The translations under genes and the position numbers were made by a program. A stretch of 47,007 nucleotides of DNA, from NCBI GenBank assembly GCA_003216815.1, contig QCIG01000015.1, positions 1-47,007 of the forward strand, written 5' to 3'. This document shows, in pieces, positions 29,134 through 39,119 of this stretch; position 1 is the stretch's first letter; each line of letters begins with the position of its first letter. The notes beneath the pieces were generated by a model. That model worked only from the letters and a program-made list of their open reading frames with translations, had not been told where the DNA came from and made no database searches. The stretch is from Prochlorococcus sp. AG-402-K14. GTDB lineage: Bacteria; Cyanobacteriota; Cyanobacteriia; PCC-6307; Cyanobiaceae.

Positions 29134-29526
29134 TTATAGTAATTTTTCAACCCACTTTTCTTCTTTAAATCCAATTAAAATAGATTTGTGATTCTCATAT
29201 AAAAAAGGCCTCTTAATTAATCTAGGTTCTAATAAAAGTCTCTTAAATAATTCGTTATCGCTCATTTTCTTAACAACTTCTGAACCGATAGAACGATATA
29301 TGGTCCCACTTGTATTTAAAAGATATTTTCTATCACCATATAGCTCACTAGCTGAGATAAGCATTTCCTTAGTTGGAGGGTTATCTAAGATGTCAAGTAA
29401 TTCAAAGCCAATATCATTTTTCTTAAGCCACTGAATCGCTCTGCGACAAGTTGAACATGAAGAATAACTAAATAATTTCAAGTTTTTTAAAGCCTTGGGT
29501 AATAAAACTTTATCCGAAAATATCAA
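29134..29526 (-). CDS. ArsC/Spx-family thioredoxin-fold protein
   Basis: The 130-residue protein has the thioredoxin-like start LKLFSYSSCSTCRRAIQWL with a CSTC pair at residues 24-27, then TKEMLISAS, LLNTSG and EPRLIKRPF, the pattern of the ArsC/Spx/YffB family. The Arg triad of a working arsenate reductase is only partly present (the family RPF is kept), so a glutathione- or thioredoxin-dependent reductase or a regulator is equally possible. It begins 9 bp after the pyrophosphatase gene and is likely co-transcribed with it and lepB. Confidence 0.87.
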   Translation of the reverse strand: MIFSDKVLLPKALKNLKLFSYSSCSTCRRAIQWLKKNDIGFELLDILDNPPTKEMLISASELYGDRKYLLNTSGTIYRSIGSEVVKKMSDNELFKRLLLEPRLIKRPFLYENHKSILIGFKEEKWVEKLL

Positions 29527-29535
29527 CTTAAACAG

Positions 29536-30063
29536 TTATTTTTCATTAGCCAAAGATTTATGCGCCTCTATGCAGCTTTTTAACAAGCCATCAACCGCAT
29601 CATAATCTCTCCATCCGTCGATTTCGATTACCCTTCCTTCCAAGCTTTTGTAAGTTCTAAAAAACTCAGCAACATCCTCCAATTGATTCTGAGCTATTTG
29701 ATTAATTGTATTAATTTCTCTTTGCCTTGGATCAGCCGTAGGAATACACAAAAGTTTGCCATCGTAGGCCCCTGAATCATGCATATCAAGAACTCCTATA
29801 GGTCTAGCCTTGATCAAGCAACCTGCAAAAGTCGGTTCTTCCATTACAACCATTGCATCAAGAGGTGCACCATCCTCAGCCAGAGTATTTGGAATAAATC
29901 CATAATCAAATGGATATCTAACTGAAGAATGCAAAACTCTATCTAGAGCCATAATTCCTGCAGAGCTAAAATATTCGTATTTATTTCTACTTCCAGCTGG
30001 AATTTCAACAACTAGATTTACTAATCCAGGAGACGGGGAAGGTGGTAGATGACTGAGGTCCAT
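29536..30063 (-). CDS. ppa: Family I inorganic pyrophosphatase paralogue with altered active site
   Basis: The 175-residue protein follows the soluble PPase plan: VEIPAGSRNKYEY (E. coli Glu20/Lys29/Glu31 region), LDRVLHSS, YPFDYGFIP, DMHDSGAYDGKLL (Asp97/Asp102/Lys104) and FFRTYKSLEG (Tyr141/Lys142). The metal loop, normally DGDPxD, reads DGAPLD, so the residue equal to E. coli Asp67, the proposed general base, is Ala. Activity is therefore uncertain. A second, intact PPase gene is at 45259-45846. The ATG at 30063 gives the N-terminus MDLSHLP typical of cyanobacterial PPases. Confidence 0.92.
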   Translation of the reverse strand: MDLSHLPPSPSPGLVNLVVEIPAGSRNKYEYFSSAGIMALDRVLHSSVRYPFDYGFIPNTLAEDGAPLDAMVVMEEPTFAGCLIKARPIGVLDMHDSGAYDGKLLCIPTADPRQREINTINQIAQNQLEDVAEFFRTYKSLEGRVIEIDGWRDYDAVDGLLKSCIEAHKSLANEK

Positions 30064-30301
30064 TTCGTTTTATGGAAGTCGGTATTAAACTTTTTTTTGT
30101 CTCTGGCCTTGCACTAATCACAGCTAGTAATGGCACGCCTAGCATTATAAATACTATTGCTAAACCAATTAAAGAAGTAGAGGTACTGTTAAAACTGTAA
30201 GGATCTTCATCATCAGAAGATAATTGATCAGTTTCTTTATTGAAAAAGTTAGGATCAACCTCGGTAGATTGCTTCTTAATTAAATGAGGTTCTAAATCCA
30301 T
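30005..30301 (-). CDS. Small single-pass membrane protein overlapping the start of ppa
   Basis: Not recognised by name. The 98 residues comprise an acidic N-terminal part, one membrane segment at about 44-63 (LIGLAIVFIMLGVPLLAV) and a basic tail. The DPYSF...LGVPLLAVI pattern resembles a small protein I associate with marine picocyanobacteria, but I cannot verify it. Its last 59 bases overlap ppa in another frame; residues after about 79 may therefore be a strain-specific extension made by loss of an earlier stop. It is probably the first gene of the ppa-arsC-lepB run. Confidence 0.6.
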   Translation of the reverse strand: MDLEPHLIKKQSTEVDPNFFNKETDQLSSDDEDPYSFNSTSTSLIGLAIVFIMLGVPLLAVISARPETKKSLIPTSIKRNGPQSSTTFPVSWISKSSC

Positions 30302-30401
30302 GCAAGATTTTGAATAGATAAACCGTTAGTTAAAAGTGTGTAAATCAATTAAAGGAATTGAATTGTTAATTATATAAATATTATCCCACATTCAAGAATA
30401 A

Positions 30402-30878
30402 CTAAGCTGCCTTTCTGTTTGTATCTTGTAAATGATTAGAAATAGTAGGATTCATATGAGATTTACCTTCTAATTGATTTCTAATAATTCTTAATTCCTC
30501 TAGTATTGCATTAAGAGTTTTTTGAGCTTCAGAGGATGGAGAGCTAAATATTTCTACAGTTACTTCCTTGATTCTTAGAATATCTTTAGCGAATCTAGCA
30601 ACTTCATTGGGATGAAAAAGTAATTGATCTTTTTGATCGCTTCTAAATTCAGTGTTTAGTTTTTTTGGATTAAAGGGTGGATTAAGATTCCTTGTATCAG
30701 TATTTGTATACCTGTATACAGAAGCCCGAGATCTATTCAATGTTTTTTGAACTTCGTCAATAGTTAACAATGATTCAAGTGGATTGACAACTGTATTCAA
30801 TCCTTTATCTGTATGCTCATCCAAACTTCCATTTGAGACTGAATTTACTGACCCGTTTAACATCATGAAAAAAGGCAT
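30402..30878 (-). CDS. Helix-turn-helix (MerR/excisionase-like) DNA-binding protein
   Basis: The 158-residue protein contains LLTIDEVQKTLNRSRASVYRY at about residues 37-57, the short HTH found in MerR-like and excisionase proteins, followed by a winged region (FHPNEVARFAKDILRI) and a possible C-terminal helix (LNAILEELRIIRNQLEG). It is a small DNA-binding or architecture protein of unknown target. It is divergent from proS with a 159-bp spacer that could hold its own operator. Confidence 0.72.
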   Translation of the reverse strand: MPFFMMLNGSVNSVSNGSLDEHTDKGLNTVVNPLESLLTIDEVQKTLNRSRASVYRYTNTDTRNLNPPFNPKKLNTEFRSDQKDQLLFHPNEVARFAKDILRIKEVTVEIFSSPSSEAQKTLNAILEELRIIRNQLEGKSHMNPTISNHLQDTNRKAA

Positions 30879-31037
30879 CTAGATAAATATGTGAGAGAAG
30901 TTAGCAGATCATTCAAATTATCACCACGTACATTTGAACACTTTATAAAAACAACATGATTCCCGCACAAACAATGTATATATTCTTCGGGCCCACACTC
31001 AAAGTACTAATCTCAGAAAGATTTACATTTTAGGCCT

Positions 31038-32867
31038 ATGCGCGTCTCCCGCCTAATGCTGATCACTCTTAGAGACGTCCCTGCTGAAGCCGATATAATC
31101 TCACATCAATTGCTTATAAGAGGTGGTTTTATCAAGAGAGTAACTGGCGGTATTTATGCTTACATGCCACTACTTTGGAAGGTTTTAAAAAAAATAAATT
31201 TAATTGTTGAAAAAGAATTAGAAAATAAAGGCTGCCTTCAAACTCTTCTACCTCAACTTCAGCCCTCAGAAATATGGAAAAAAAGTGGGAGATGGAAATC
31301 TTATACTGAAGGTGAGGGAATAATGTTTAGCTTAAAAGATAGGCAAGAAAAAGAGCTAGGCTTAGGACCAACTCATGAAGAAGTAATTACTCAAATAATT
31401 TCTCAAACTATTCATTCTTATAAACAATTACCAATAAATATTTTCCAAATTCAAACAAAGTTTAGAGATGAAATCAGGCCAAGATTTGGACTAATGAGAA
31501 GCAGAGAATTCATTATGAAGGACGCTTATTCATTTCACGCAACTGAAAGTGATCTTCAATCAACTTATTCCGAAATGGAAAAAGCCTATCAAAATATATT
31601 TACAAAGTGTGGGCTCGATTTTGTTTGTGTAGATGCTGATAGTGGAGCTATTGGAGGCGCTGCATCAAAAGAATTCATGGTTACAGCTGACTCTGGGGAA
31701 GACTTAATTCTTATAAGTTCTGATGGCAAGTATGGTGCTAATCAGGAAAAAGCAGTTTCATTAATAGATGAAGGAAAATTATTAGAAATTAAAGATCCAA
31801 AAATAGTTAAAACTCCTGATCAAAAAACCATAAAGGAATTATGCAATAACAATGACTTTCACCCTAGTCAAATAATCAAAGTTATAGCTTACATAGCAAC
31901 ATGTGATGATAACAAAAAATATCCAGTTCTTGTAAGTATTAGAGGTGATCAAGACATAAACGACATTAAGCTTTTAAATGAAGTATCAAAGAAATTAAAA
32001 CTAAGTGTATTAGAAATTAGAGCAATTTCTGATGAAGATATACAAAAGCAAGGTATAACTAATATCCCTTTTGGATCTATAGGACCTGACCTCAGTGATA
32101 ATTTACTTTCAAAAGCAAAAGAATGGGAAAAGAAATTTATAAGATTTTCTGACATCTCTGTAGCAGATATTAAGAGTTTTATATGTGGAAATAATATCAA
32201 TGGTGAACATAGAATCTTTTATAATTGGAATTTAATAAATACTGAGAAATCGATATGTGATGTAAGAAAAGCTAAGGCTGGTGATAGATGTATACATGAT
32301 ATTAATCAAAAACTAAAAGAATGTAGAGGTATAGAAATAGGACATATTTTTCAATTAGGTACTAAGTATTCGAAATCATTAAATGCTACTTTCACAAACG
32401 ATAAAGGTTTAGAAGAACCATTTAGGATGGGGTGTTATGGAATTGGTATTTCTAGATTAGCGCAAGCAGCAGTAGAACAAAATCACGATGATTCAGGTAT
32501 TATTTGGCCAGTATCAATTGCCCCCTATGAAGTAATAATTATTATTGCAAATATAAAAAATAGTGAGCAAAGGTGTTTAGCCGAAGAAATTTACGAAAAA
32601 TTAATAAAAGACGGAGTTGATGCCCTACTAGATGATAGGGATGAAAGAGCTGGAATTAAATTTAAAGATGCAGACCTGATTGGCATCCCCTGGAGAATAG
32701 TTGCTGGTAGAGAAGCTAAATCAGGACTAGTAGAATTACACAATAGAAAAACCAAAGTCACAGAATCCTTAGACCTAATATCGGTTTTTAAAAAACTTTC
32801 AGAAGAATTTAATACTGAAAAATATAAATCGAGGCCAATGGACTATAGAGTCTCTGATAATTGCTAA
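31038..32867 (+). CDS. proS: Proline-tRNA ligase
   Basis: ProRS charges tRNA(Pro). The 609-residue protein is the bacterial type: class II motif 2 with KFRDEIRPRFGLMRSREFIMKDAYSF, the large insertion (editing) domain in the middle third, motif 3 GCYGIGISRLAQAAVEQ, and the anticodon-binding domain with DDRDERAGIKF. The C-terminus carries an unusual tail ending SRPMDYRVSDNC. It lies 6 bp before psb27, so the two are likely co-transcribed. Confidence 0.97.
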   Translation: MRVSRLMLITLRDVPAEADIISHQLLIRGGFIKRVTGGIYAYMPLLWKVLKKINLIVEKELENKGCLQTLLPQLQPSEIWKKSGRWKSYTEGEGIMFSLKDRQEKELGLGPTHEEVITQIISQTIHSYKQLPINIFQIQTKFRDEIRPRFGLMRSREFIMKDAYSFHATESDLQSTYSEMEKAYQNIFTKCGLDFVCVDADSGAIGGAASKEFMVTADSGEDLILISSDGKYGANQEKAVSLIDEGKLLEIKDPKIVKTPDQKTIKELCNNNDFHPSQIIKVIAYIATCDDNKKYPVLVSIRGDQDINDIKLLNEVSKKLKLSVLEIRAISDEDIQKQGITNIPFGSIGPDLSDNLLSKAKEWEKKFIRFSDISVADIKSFICGNNINGEHRIFYNWNLINTEKSICDVRKAKAGDRCIHDINQKLKECRGIEIGHIFQLGTKYSKSLNATFTNDKGLEEPFRMGCYGIGISRLAQAAVEQNHDDSGIIWPVSIAPYEVIIIIANIKNSEQRCLAEEIYEKLIKDGVDALLDDRDERAGIKFKDADLIGIPWRIVAGREAKSGLVELHNRKTKVTESLDLISVFKKLSEEFNTEKYKSRPMDYRVSDNC

Positions 32868-32873
32868 AAAAAA

Positions 32874-33308
32874 ATGATCTCTGCCTTTCATCACCTCTCC
32901 AAAAGGATGATGAGGGCAGCTTTGGCTTTATGCCTTGGCTTCTGCCTCATATTCTTTCAATTCACTTCTGAAGCTAATGCAGCTAAGACTTTCATGACAG
33001 GAGATTTTGCTAAAGACACCATCTCAGTCTCTACAACACTAAAAGAAACGATTACTTTACCCAAGGAAGATAAAGGGCTATCAGAGGCCGAAAAAGAAGC
33101 TGTATTCCTAATAAGTGATTACATTTCAAGATATAGAAATCGATCTCAAGTAAATACTTCCACGACCTTTACAACTATGCAAACGGCATTAAACGCTTTA
33201 TCTGGTCACTACAAAACTTTCGCGAGCAGGCCAGTACCCGAAAATCTTAAAGAGAGATTAAATAAAGAACTATCTAAAGCAGAGAAATTGGTAGTTAGAG
33301 ATAATTAA
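32874..33308 (+). CDS. psb27: Photosystem II assembly protein Psb27, without lipobox
   Basis: Psb27 binds the lumenal side of CP43 in immature photosystem II and keeps the manganese cluster site open. The mature domain shows FAKDTISVSTTLKETI, ISDYISRYRNR, FTTMQTALNALSGHY and RPVPENLKERL, all family-typical. The 144-residue precursor has a signal peptide with a likely signal-peptidase-I site after EANA (about residue 36); there is no lipobox cysteine, unlike the lipidated Psb27 of Synechocystis. An internal start at Met12 or Met13 is possible. It is 6 bp after proS. Confidence 0.93.
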   Translation: MISAFHHLSKRMMRAALALCLGFCLIFFQFTSEANAAKTFMTGDFAKDTISVSTTLKETITLPKEDKGLSEAEKEAVFLISDYISRYRNRSQVNTSTTFTTMQTALNALSGHYKTFASRPVPENLKERLNKELSKAEKLVVRDN

Positions 33309-33372
33309 CGATAATCTTTAATTCATTTCTTTGACTCAGGGTAGGGCTATCTGCAAATCTTATTTCTTCTAA

Positions 33373-34716
<1,344 letters not shown>

Positions 34717-34721
34717 TGACA

Positions 34722-34746
34722 AAAAAAGTTCGACTTTTATTTTTTT
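34722..34746 (+). terminator. Weak intrinsic terminator after purA
   Basis: A short AAAAGT/ACTTTT inverted repeat with a 3-nt loop is followed by TTTTATTTTTTT, 6 bp past the purA stop. The stem is A/T-rich and weak, so this is only a candidate. Confidence 0.35.
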
Positions 34747-34758
34747 AAAATTAATTTG

Positions 34759-35766
34759 ATGATAAATAAAACAAACAAGCCTTCTCTAGACGTTGTAGGG
34801 ATAGGGAATGCAATTGTAGACGTATTAACAACTACAGATGATTCCCTCCTTGAGAAATTATCTTTTCCAAAAGGTTCAATGACCTTGATTGATGAAAGCA
34901 AAGCCAAAGAACTTTATGAAATGTCTACAAACAAAAGTCAGAGCTCAGGAGGTTCTGTTGCTAATTCATTAGCTTGCATAGCTCAGTTAGGGGGAAAGGC
35001 AGCATTCATTGGGAGGGTAAAGAATGACAGGCTTGGAGAAGTTTTTACTAAAGAGATTTTAAGAACCGGGACTATTTTTAAAACCCCGCCTTCCTCCATT
35101 GGTCCTTCAACTGCCAGATGTCTGATTTTTGTCACCCCAGATGCCCAAAGAACTATGTGCACTTATTTGGGAGCTTCAGTTTTACTTGAACCTAAGGATA
35201 TCGATCTATCAGCTGTCATGAAAGCTCAGATTATTTATTTAGAGGGCTATCTTTGGGACAACCCAGCAGCTAAGAATGCGTTTATCAAAGCCGCAGAAAT
35301 AGCTAAAAATGCAGGCAGAAAAGTTGCATTATCTCTTTCTGATTCATTTTGTGTCAGTAGACACCGCGAAAGTTTTATAAAACTAGTAGAGGATTATGTA
35401 GATATACTATTTGCTAATGAAGACGAAATAAAATCACTGTATAAAACTTCTAATCTAATTTTAGCAATTGACAATTTGAAAAAAAAATGCGCTCTAGCTG
35501 CAATTACAATAGGTAAAAATGGTTCAATTCTAGTTTCAGATGGCAAAGAAACTATTATAAATCCTTACATTTTCGGAGAGTCTATTGATACAACAGGAGC
35601 AGGAGATCTTTATGCTGGAGGTTTCTTAAAAGGACTTTCAGATGATCTATCTCCAGTAATTTCTGCTAAAATTGGATCTATTTGTGCAGGCCATATAGTT
35701 ACACAATTAGGTTCACGATCAAATACTGATCTTTTAAACTTGATCAACTCACATTTAGGAATCTAA
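34759..35766 (+). CDS. PfkB-family kinase, adenosine-kinase-like
   Basis: The 335-residue sugar/nucleoside kinase has VVGIGNAIVDVL at the N-terminus, SGGSVANSLACIAQLGG, GASVLL, LFANEDEI and the anion-hole signature TTGAGDLYAGGFL near residue 275. The overall pattern is closest to adenosine kinases or the related YdjH-like group. Lying 42 bp after purA, a role in adenosine salvage is plausible but inferred. ATG at 34759 is preferred to the TTG at 34756. It converges with cutA. Confidence 0.92.
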   Translation: MINKTNKPSLDVVGIGNAIVDVLTTTDDSLLEKLSFPKGSMTLIDESKAKELYEMSTNKSQSSGGSVANSLACIAQLGGKAAFIGRVKNDRLGEVFTKEILRTGTIFKTPPSSIGPSTARCLIFVTPDAQRTMCTYLGASVLLEPKDIDLSAVMKAQIIYLEGYLWDNPAAKNAFIKAAEIAKNAGRKVALSLSDSFCVSRHRESFIKLVEDYVDILFANEDEIKSLYKTSNLILAIDNLKKKCALAAITIGKNGSILVSDGKETIINPYIFGESIDTTGAGDLYAGGFLKGLSDDLSPVISAKIGSICAGHIVTQLGSRSNTDLLNLINSHLGI

Positions 35767-35777
35767 ATAAATCATAC

Positions 35778-36101
35778 TCAAAAGGAATTCACCCAATAAT
35801 TGTATTCATTATTAACAGATACAGGGAAATAAATTATCTCCGGTACTTCATAGCTATGAAAGTCAGATATCTTTTTGCATACCTTATTTACATTTTGCTT
35901 CTTACACTTAATGATTAATTGTACTTCACTTGATTGAATTATTTCTCCTTTCCACCAAAAATGTGATTCAATATCCTTAAAAGAAACACAGGGTATTAAT
36001 TTATCGATTAATAGCAAATTAGCTATTTTATATGCATTCTTTTTATCTGCTTCAGTTGTAATGACAACATAAATTAATTGATCAGGATCGGATCTAACCA
36101 T
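35778..36101 (-). CDS. cutA: Divalent cation tolerance protein CutA
   Basis: CutA is a small trimeric ferredoxin-like protein tied to copper tolerance, though its exact role is unsettled. The 107 residues show VVITTEADKKNAYKIA, DKLIPCVSF, HFWWKGEI, EVQLIIKC, and HSYEVPEIIYFPV followed by YNYW. It starts 7 bp after the cobK stop and is likely co-transcribed with it. Confidence 0.93.
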   Translation of the reverse strand: MVRSDPDQLIYVVITTEADKKNAYKIANLLLIDKLIPCVSFKDIESHFWWKGEIIQSSEVQLIIKCKKQNVNKVCKKISDFHSYEVPEIIYFPVSVNNEYNYWVNSF

Positions 36102-36107
36102 AATAGT

Positions 36108-36926
36108 TTAATTTTGTTTTCCCATACTAATATATTTTAATCTTTTAGTTAATTTCTCAAAATTATCAATTGGGAAAGCATCCTGAAGGTCATAGGGTCT
36201 CTTTAACAACCAAAGATCAATTCCCATATTTATACAAATTTGATGCCATAAAATTTCATTTTTTCCACCTGATTGTCTACAAATGACTCCATCAATATTC
36301 CATTTCCTAATCAGTGCTTTTTCAATTACTCCATCACTGGAAACTGAAGGGTTTAATACTGCAAAATTTGTTCTAAGAATCGAGGAAGACAAAGTTTTTT
36401 TTATACTTTCTGGATTAGCTAAAACTCTTGCATAAATATAGGTCCCTAAATCATTTAAAGAAAGGATAGCCTCATTTAGATGTCTTACACCTAAGGCAAG
36501 CAAAATAGATTTACCTTTCAAGTCGTACTTACTCAAATCACTAAAATTATTTATTAGAAATGCATTGGCAATATTATCTATTGATCTTTCATATCTTATA
36601 AATGGTTGATTTAAATTTTTGCAAACTTTCGAGATAGTCTGTGTAATCTTTGTAGCAAATGGGTGTGTCAAATCAATGACACAATGAAATCCATTTTGAT
36701 TATTTCTCGCATTCAGAATTATACTTCTTACCTCTTCTTCTCCATTTAAAGCACCAATTAATATTTTCTCTAAATTTAGTTTTTCATATGGAATTGAAGC
36801 TCTCTCCGAAACAACGCTAACAGTAAGTTTCCAGCCTTCTTCCAATAAATACTTAGCAAAGACATGGCCTTCTACTGTTCCTGTTAACAACCAAAGATGT
36901 GGCTGGCTTTTTTTCCTTATATCCAT
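36108..36926 (-). CDS. cobK: Precorrin-6A reductase
   Basis: CobK/CbiJ reduces precorrin-6A (or the cobalt form) in corrin-ring synthesis. The family features are LLTGTVEGHVFAKYL at the N-terminus, VIDLTHPFATKIT near residue 88, RYERS, LALGVRHL and RQSGGKNE near the C-terminus. The first in-frame start is TTG at 36941, but ATG at 36926 gives a 272-residue protein and leaves the 31-bp divergent spacer to ssb. With cobO it supports endogenous corrinoid synthesis. Confidence 0.9.
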   Translation of the reverse strand: MDIRKKSQPHLWLLTGTVEGHVFAKYLLEEGWKLTVSVVSERASIPYEKLNLEKILIGALNGEEEVRSIILNARNNQNGFHCVIDLTHPFATKITQTISKVCKNLNQPFIRYERSIDNIANAFLINNFSDLSKYDLKGKSILLALGVRHLNEAILSLNDLGTYIYARVLANPESIKKTLSSSILRTNFAVLNPSVSSDGVIEKALIRKWNIDGVICRQSGGKNEILWHQICINMGIDLWLLKRPYDLQDAFPIDNFEKLTKRLKYISMGKQN

Positions 36927-36957
36927 CAAGATAAACCTCAATAACTAAAGAAAAAGA

Positions 36958-37395
36958 ATGAATCATTGCATGCTTGAGGTTTTGGTGAAAAAGGGCCCAA
37001 CCGTTCGCTTTACCCAAGACAACAAAACACCATTAGCTGAAATAGAGGCTGAATTTGCTAATCTTCGTGCTGATGCTCCTCCAAGTACAATTAAAATTAT
37101 TGGCTGGGGAAAACTAGCAGAAGAACTACAAAATACAGTTCAAGTCAATTCTAAATTAGTAATTGAAGGGCGCCTAAGAATGAATACTGTCCCTCGTCAA
37201 GATGGGACTAAAGAAAAGCGAGCTGAATTTACTCTTTCTAGAATTCATCCCTTCGCTACTAATAATGATGTTTCATCAATTTCTTTTAAAGGCCAGCCAA
37301 ATCAAAAAAGCGATTCAGCAACTTCTCAAAATGATGACGGCGTCAAATGGGACAGCTCACCATTAATACCTGATACAGATGACATTCCATTCTAA
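36958..37395 (+). CDS. ssb: Single-stranded DNA-binding protein
   Basis: The 145-residue OB-fold protein shows EVLVKKGPTVRFTQDN, IKIIGWGKLAEEL, LVIEGRLRMNTV and a linker followed by an acidic tip DTDDIPF, the partner-binding tail of bacterial SSBs. The N-terminal half is more divergent than in E. coli SSB; this is the Ssb form found in cyanobacteria. It is divergent from cobK and ends 7 bp from the small opposing gene. Confidence 0.9.
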   Translation: MNHCMLEVLVKKGPTVRFTQDNKTPLAEIEAEFANLRADAPPSTIKIIGWGKLAEELQNTVQVNSKLVIEGRLRMNTVPRQDGTKEKRAEFTLSRIHPFATNNDVSSISFKGQPNQKSDSATSQNDDGVKWDSSPLIPDTDDIPF

Positions 37396-37402
37396 ATTTA
37401 GT

Positions 37403-37594
37403 TTATTTTTTTTCTTCAATGTATTCTGAAGCCCTAGTTAAAAGTTGACCTAATTCTCTCTCCAAAGCAGCCAAATCAGGTCTAAATTCAGGCCAGCTAC
37501 CTTTATCCAATTGTTCAAGGATCCAGGACCTATCCTTATTTAATTTTTCAACAAGTTCAGTTAACTCAAAATGTTTTTTTTTGTGTGAGGCCAT
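37403..37594 (-). CDS. Conserved small protein (63 aa), helical
   Basis: Unnamed. The 63-residue, highly charged protein starts MASHKKKHFELTELVEKL, then RSWILEQLDKGSWPEFRPDLAALERELGQLL. It looks helical with a single central SWPEF turn. It has an ATG preceded by AGGAG, so it is a real candidate despite its size. It sits between ssb and a DUF2854 gene on the opposite strand. Function is unknown. Confidence 0.75.
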   Translation of the reverse strand: MASHKKKHFELTELVEKLNKDRSWILEQLDKGSWPEFRPDLAALERELGQLLTRASEYIEEKK

Positions 37595-37647
37595 AAGACT
37601 GTCTCCTTAAAACCCATTTGCTCCAGATTTTAGCCAAAATTAAACTC

Positions 37648-38208
37648 ATGAATAAACTTCTTTCACCAGGGAATCTCATCACAATAGGAGGAGCAACCCT
37701 TTCTTTAATTGGCTTAACAGCCTACTTCACTGATGCAACAAACCTTAGTGTTCCGACCTTCTTCTATGGAGTCCCAATTTTTCTAATTGGCATATCACTG
37801 AAAACTACTGAAGTGCCTCCTGCCCTCAGAGTCGTACCTGCGACCAAGTTTGCCTCAGAGAGAAGTAAAGCTCCTGAAGAACTAGACAAATTAGTTAAAG
37901 ATGTAACCAGATGGCGCTATGGTCAATCCTGCCAGCTTGAAGCATCACTTAGAGTGTTAAAGCTTTGGGACATTGATAATCCACCCCAACTTTTGCAAAT
38001 AGAAGAATTGGTTAAAGATGGCAATTACGGAATAAGAATGAGATTTAAAATGGCTGGTGTACCTTTAGAAAGATGGAATAATCAAAAAGAACGTTTGGGA
38101 AGATTCTTTGCTAAAGGTTTGACAGCTGAATTATTTTGTCCCTCACCTGGTGAAATAGATTTGACCTTACTTCCACCAAAACAAGAAGAAAATTCACAAG
38201 AACAATGA
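37648..38208 (+). CDS. DUF2854 family membrane protein
   Basis: From the ATG at 37648 the protein has 186 residues with two closely spaced membrane helices (about 9-27 and 34-52, [19 protein letters not shown] and [12 protein letters not shown]), a soluble alpha/beta domain with [21 protein letters not shown], and an acidic tail. DUF2854 is found in cyanobacteria and plastids; no function is established. It overlaps argB by 4 bp (ATGA), so translation is coupled to argB. Confidence 0.85.
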   Translation: MNKLLSPGNLITIGGATLSLIGLTAYFTDATNLSVPTFFYGVPIFLIGISLKTTEVPPALRVVPATKFASERSKAPEELDKLVKDVTRWRYGQSCQLEASLRVLKLWDIDNPPQLLQIEELVKDGNYGIRMRFKMAGVPLERWNNQKERLGRFFAKGLTAELFCPSPGEIDLTLLPPKQEENSQEQ

Positions 38209-39119
38209 ATACAGAAGAGAAACAAAAAAACTCAAGTAACAATTTAAATTCACCTTTGATGGACAAAGACTCTATTAGAGTTTCTGTATTGAGTGAAGCA
38301 CTTCCTTATATTCAACGTTTTGCAAATAAAAGAATTGTCGTAAAATATGGTGGTTCAGCGATGGTCAACAAAAAGCTTCAGAATGCTGTATTAAGAGATA
38401 TATCTCTTCTTTCATCTGTTGGCGTACAAATAGTAGTCATTCATGGTGGAGGCCCAGAGATCAATCAATGGTTAAAAAAATTAGGAATAAAGCCAGTTTT
38501 TCTAGATGGTTTACGTATTACAGATACCGAAACTATGGACGTTGTAGAAATGGTTCTAGCAGGAAGAGTTAATAAACAAATAGTAAGTGGAATTAATACT
38601 CATGGAAGCCTAGCTATTGGGCTCTGCGGAATAGATGGAGGATTAATTGAGGCAAGAACTCTCGGAGATGGAACTCATGGTCTTGTTGGAGAAGTTGCAA
38701 AAGTAAATACAAAACTATTAATCCCCCTTCTTGAAAAAGGCTACGTCCCAGTCATTTCTAGTATCGCCAACTCTCATGATGGTAGATCACACAATATAAA
38801 TGCTGATACTGTTGCTGGAGAGCTTGCAGCAGCATTAGGCGCCGAGAAATTAATCCTTTTGACAGATACTCCTGGCATTTTAAGAAATGAGAATGATCCT
38901 TCTTCTTTAATAGAGAAGATACGTCTATCAGAAGCTAGAGAATTAATTGAGCAAGGGATAGTAAAAGAAGGCATGAGACCAAAGGTTGAATGTTGTATTC
39001 GCTCCCTCGCTCAAGGAGTTAATGCTGCTCATATTATCGACGGAAGAACTCCTCATGCGCTTCTATTAGAAGTTTTCACTGATGCCGGTATTGGAACTAT
39101 GGTTATGGGCAGAGGTTAA
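38205..39119 (+). CDS. argB: Acetylglutamate kinase
   Basis: ArgB phosphorylates N-acetylglutamate in arginine synthesis; in cyanobacteria it is activated by the nitrogen signal protein PII. The 304-residue amino-acid-kinase protein has [37 protein letters not shown], and LLTDTPGIL, plus the PII-contact C-terminal region ([12 protein letters not shown]). It overlaps the DUF2854 gene by 4 bp and abuts the next gene directly (TAA then ATG). Confidence 0.97.
   Translation: MNTEEKQKNSSNNLNSPLMDKDSIRVSVLSEALPYIQRFANKRIVVKYGGSAMVNKKLQNAVLRDISLLSSVGVQIVVIHGGGPEINQWLKKLGIKPVFLDGLRITDTETMDVVEMVLAGRVNKQIVSGINTHGSLAIGLCGIDGGLIEARTLGDGTHGLVGEVAKVNTKLLIPLLEKGYVPVISSIANSHDGRSHNINADTVAGELAAALGAEKLILLTDTPGILRNENDPSSLIEKIRLSEARELIEQGIVKEGMRPKVECCIRSLAQGVNAAHIIDGRTPHALLLEVFTDAGIGTMVMGRG

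Noticed and set aside
30928-30939. Possible LexA box GTAC-N4-GAAC
   Set aside because: It differs from the cyanobacterial consensus at two positions and neither flanking gene is a typical SOS gene; kept only as a side remark.
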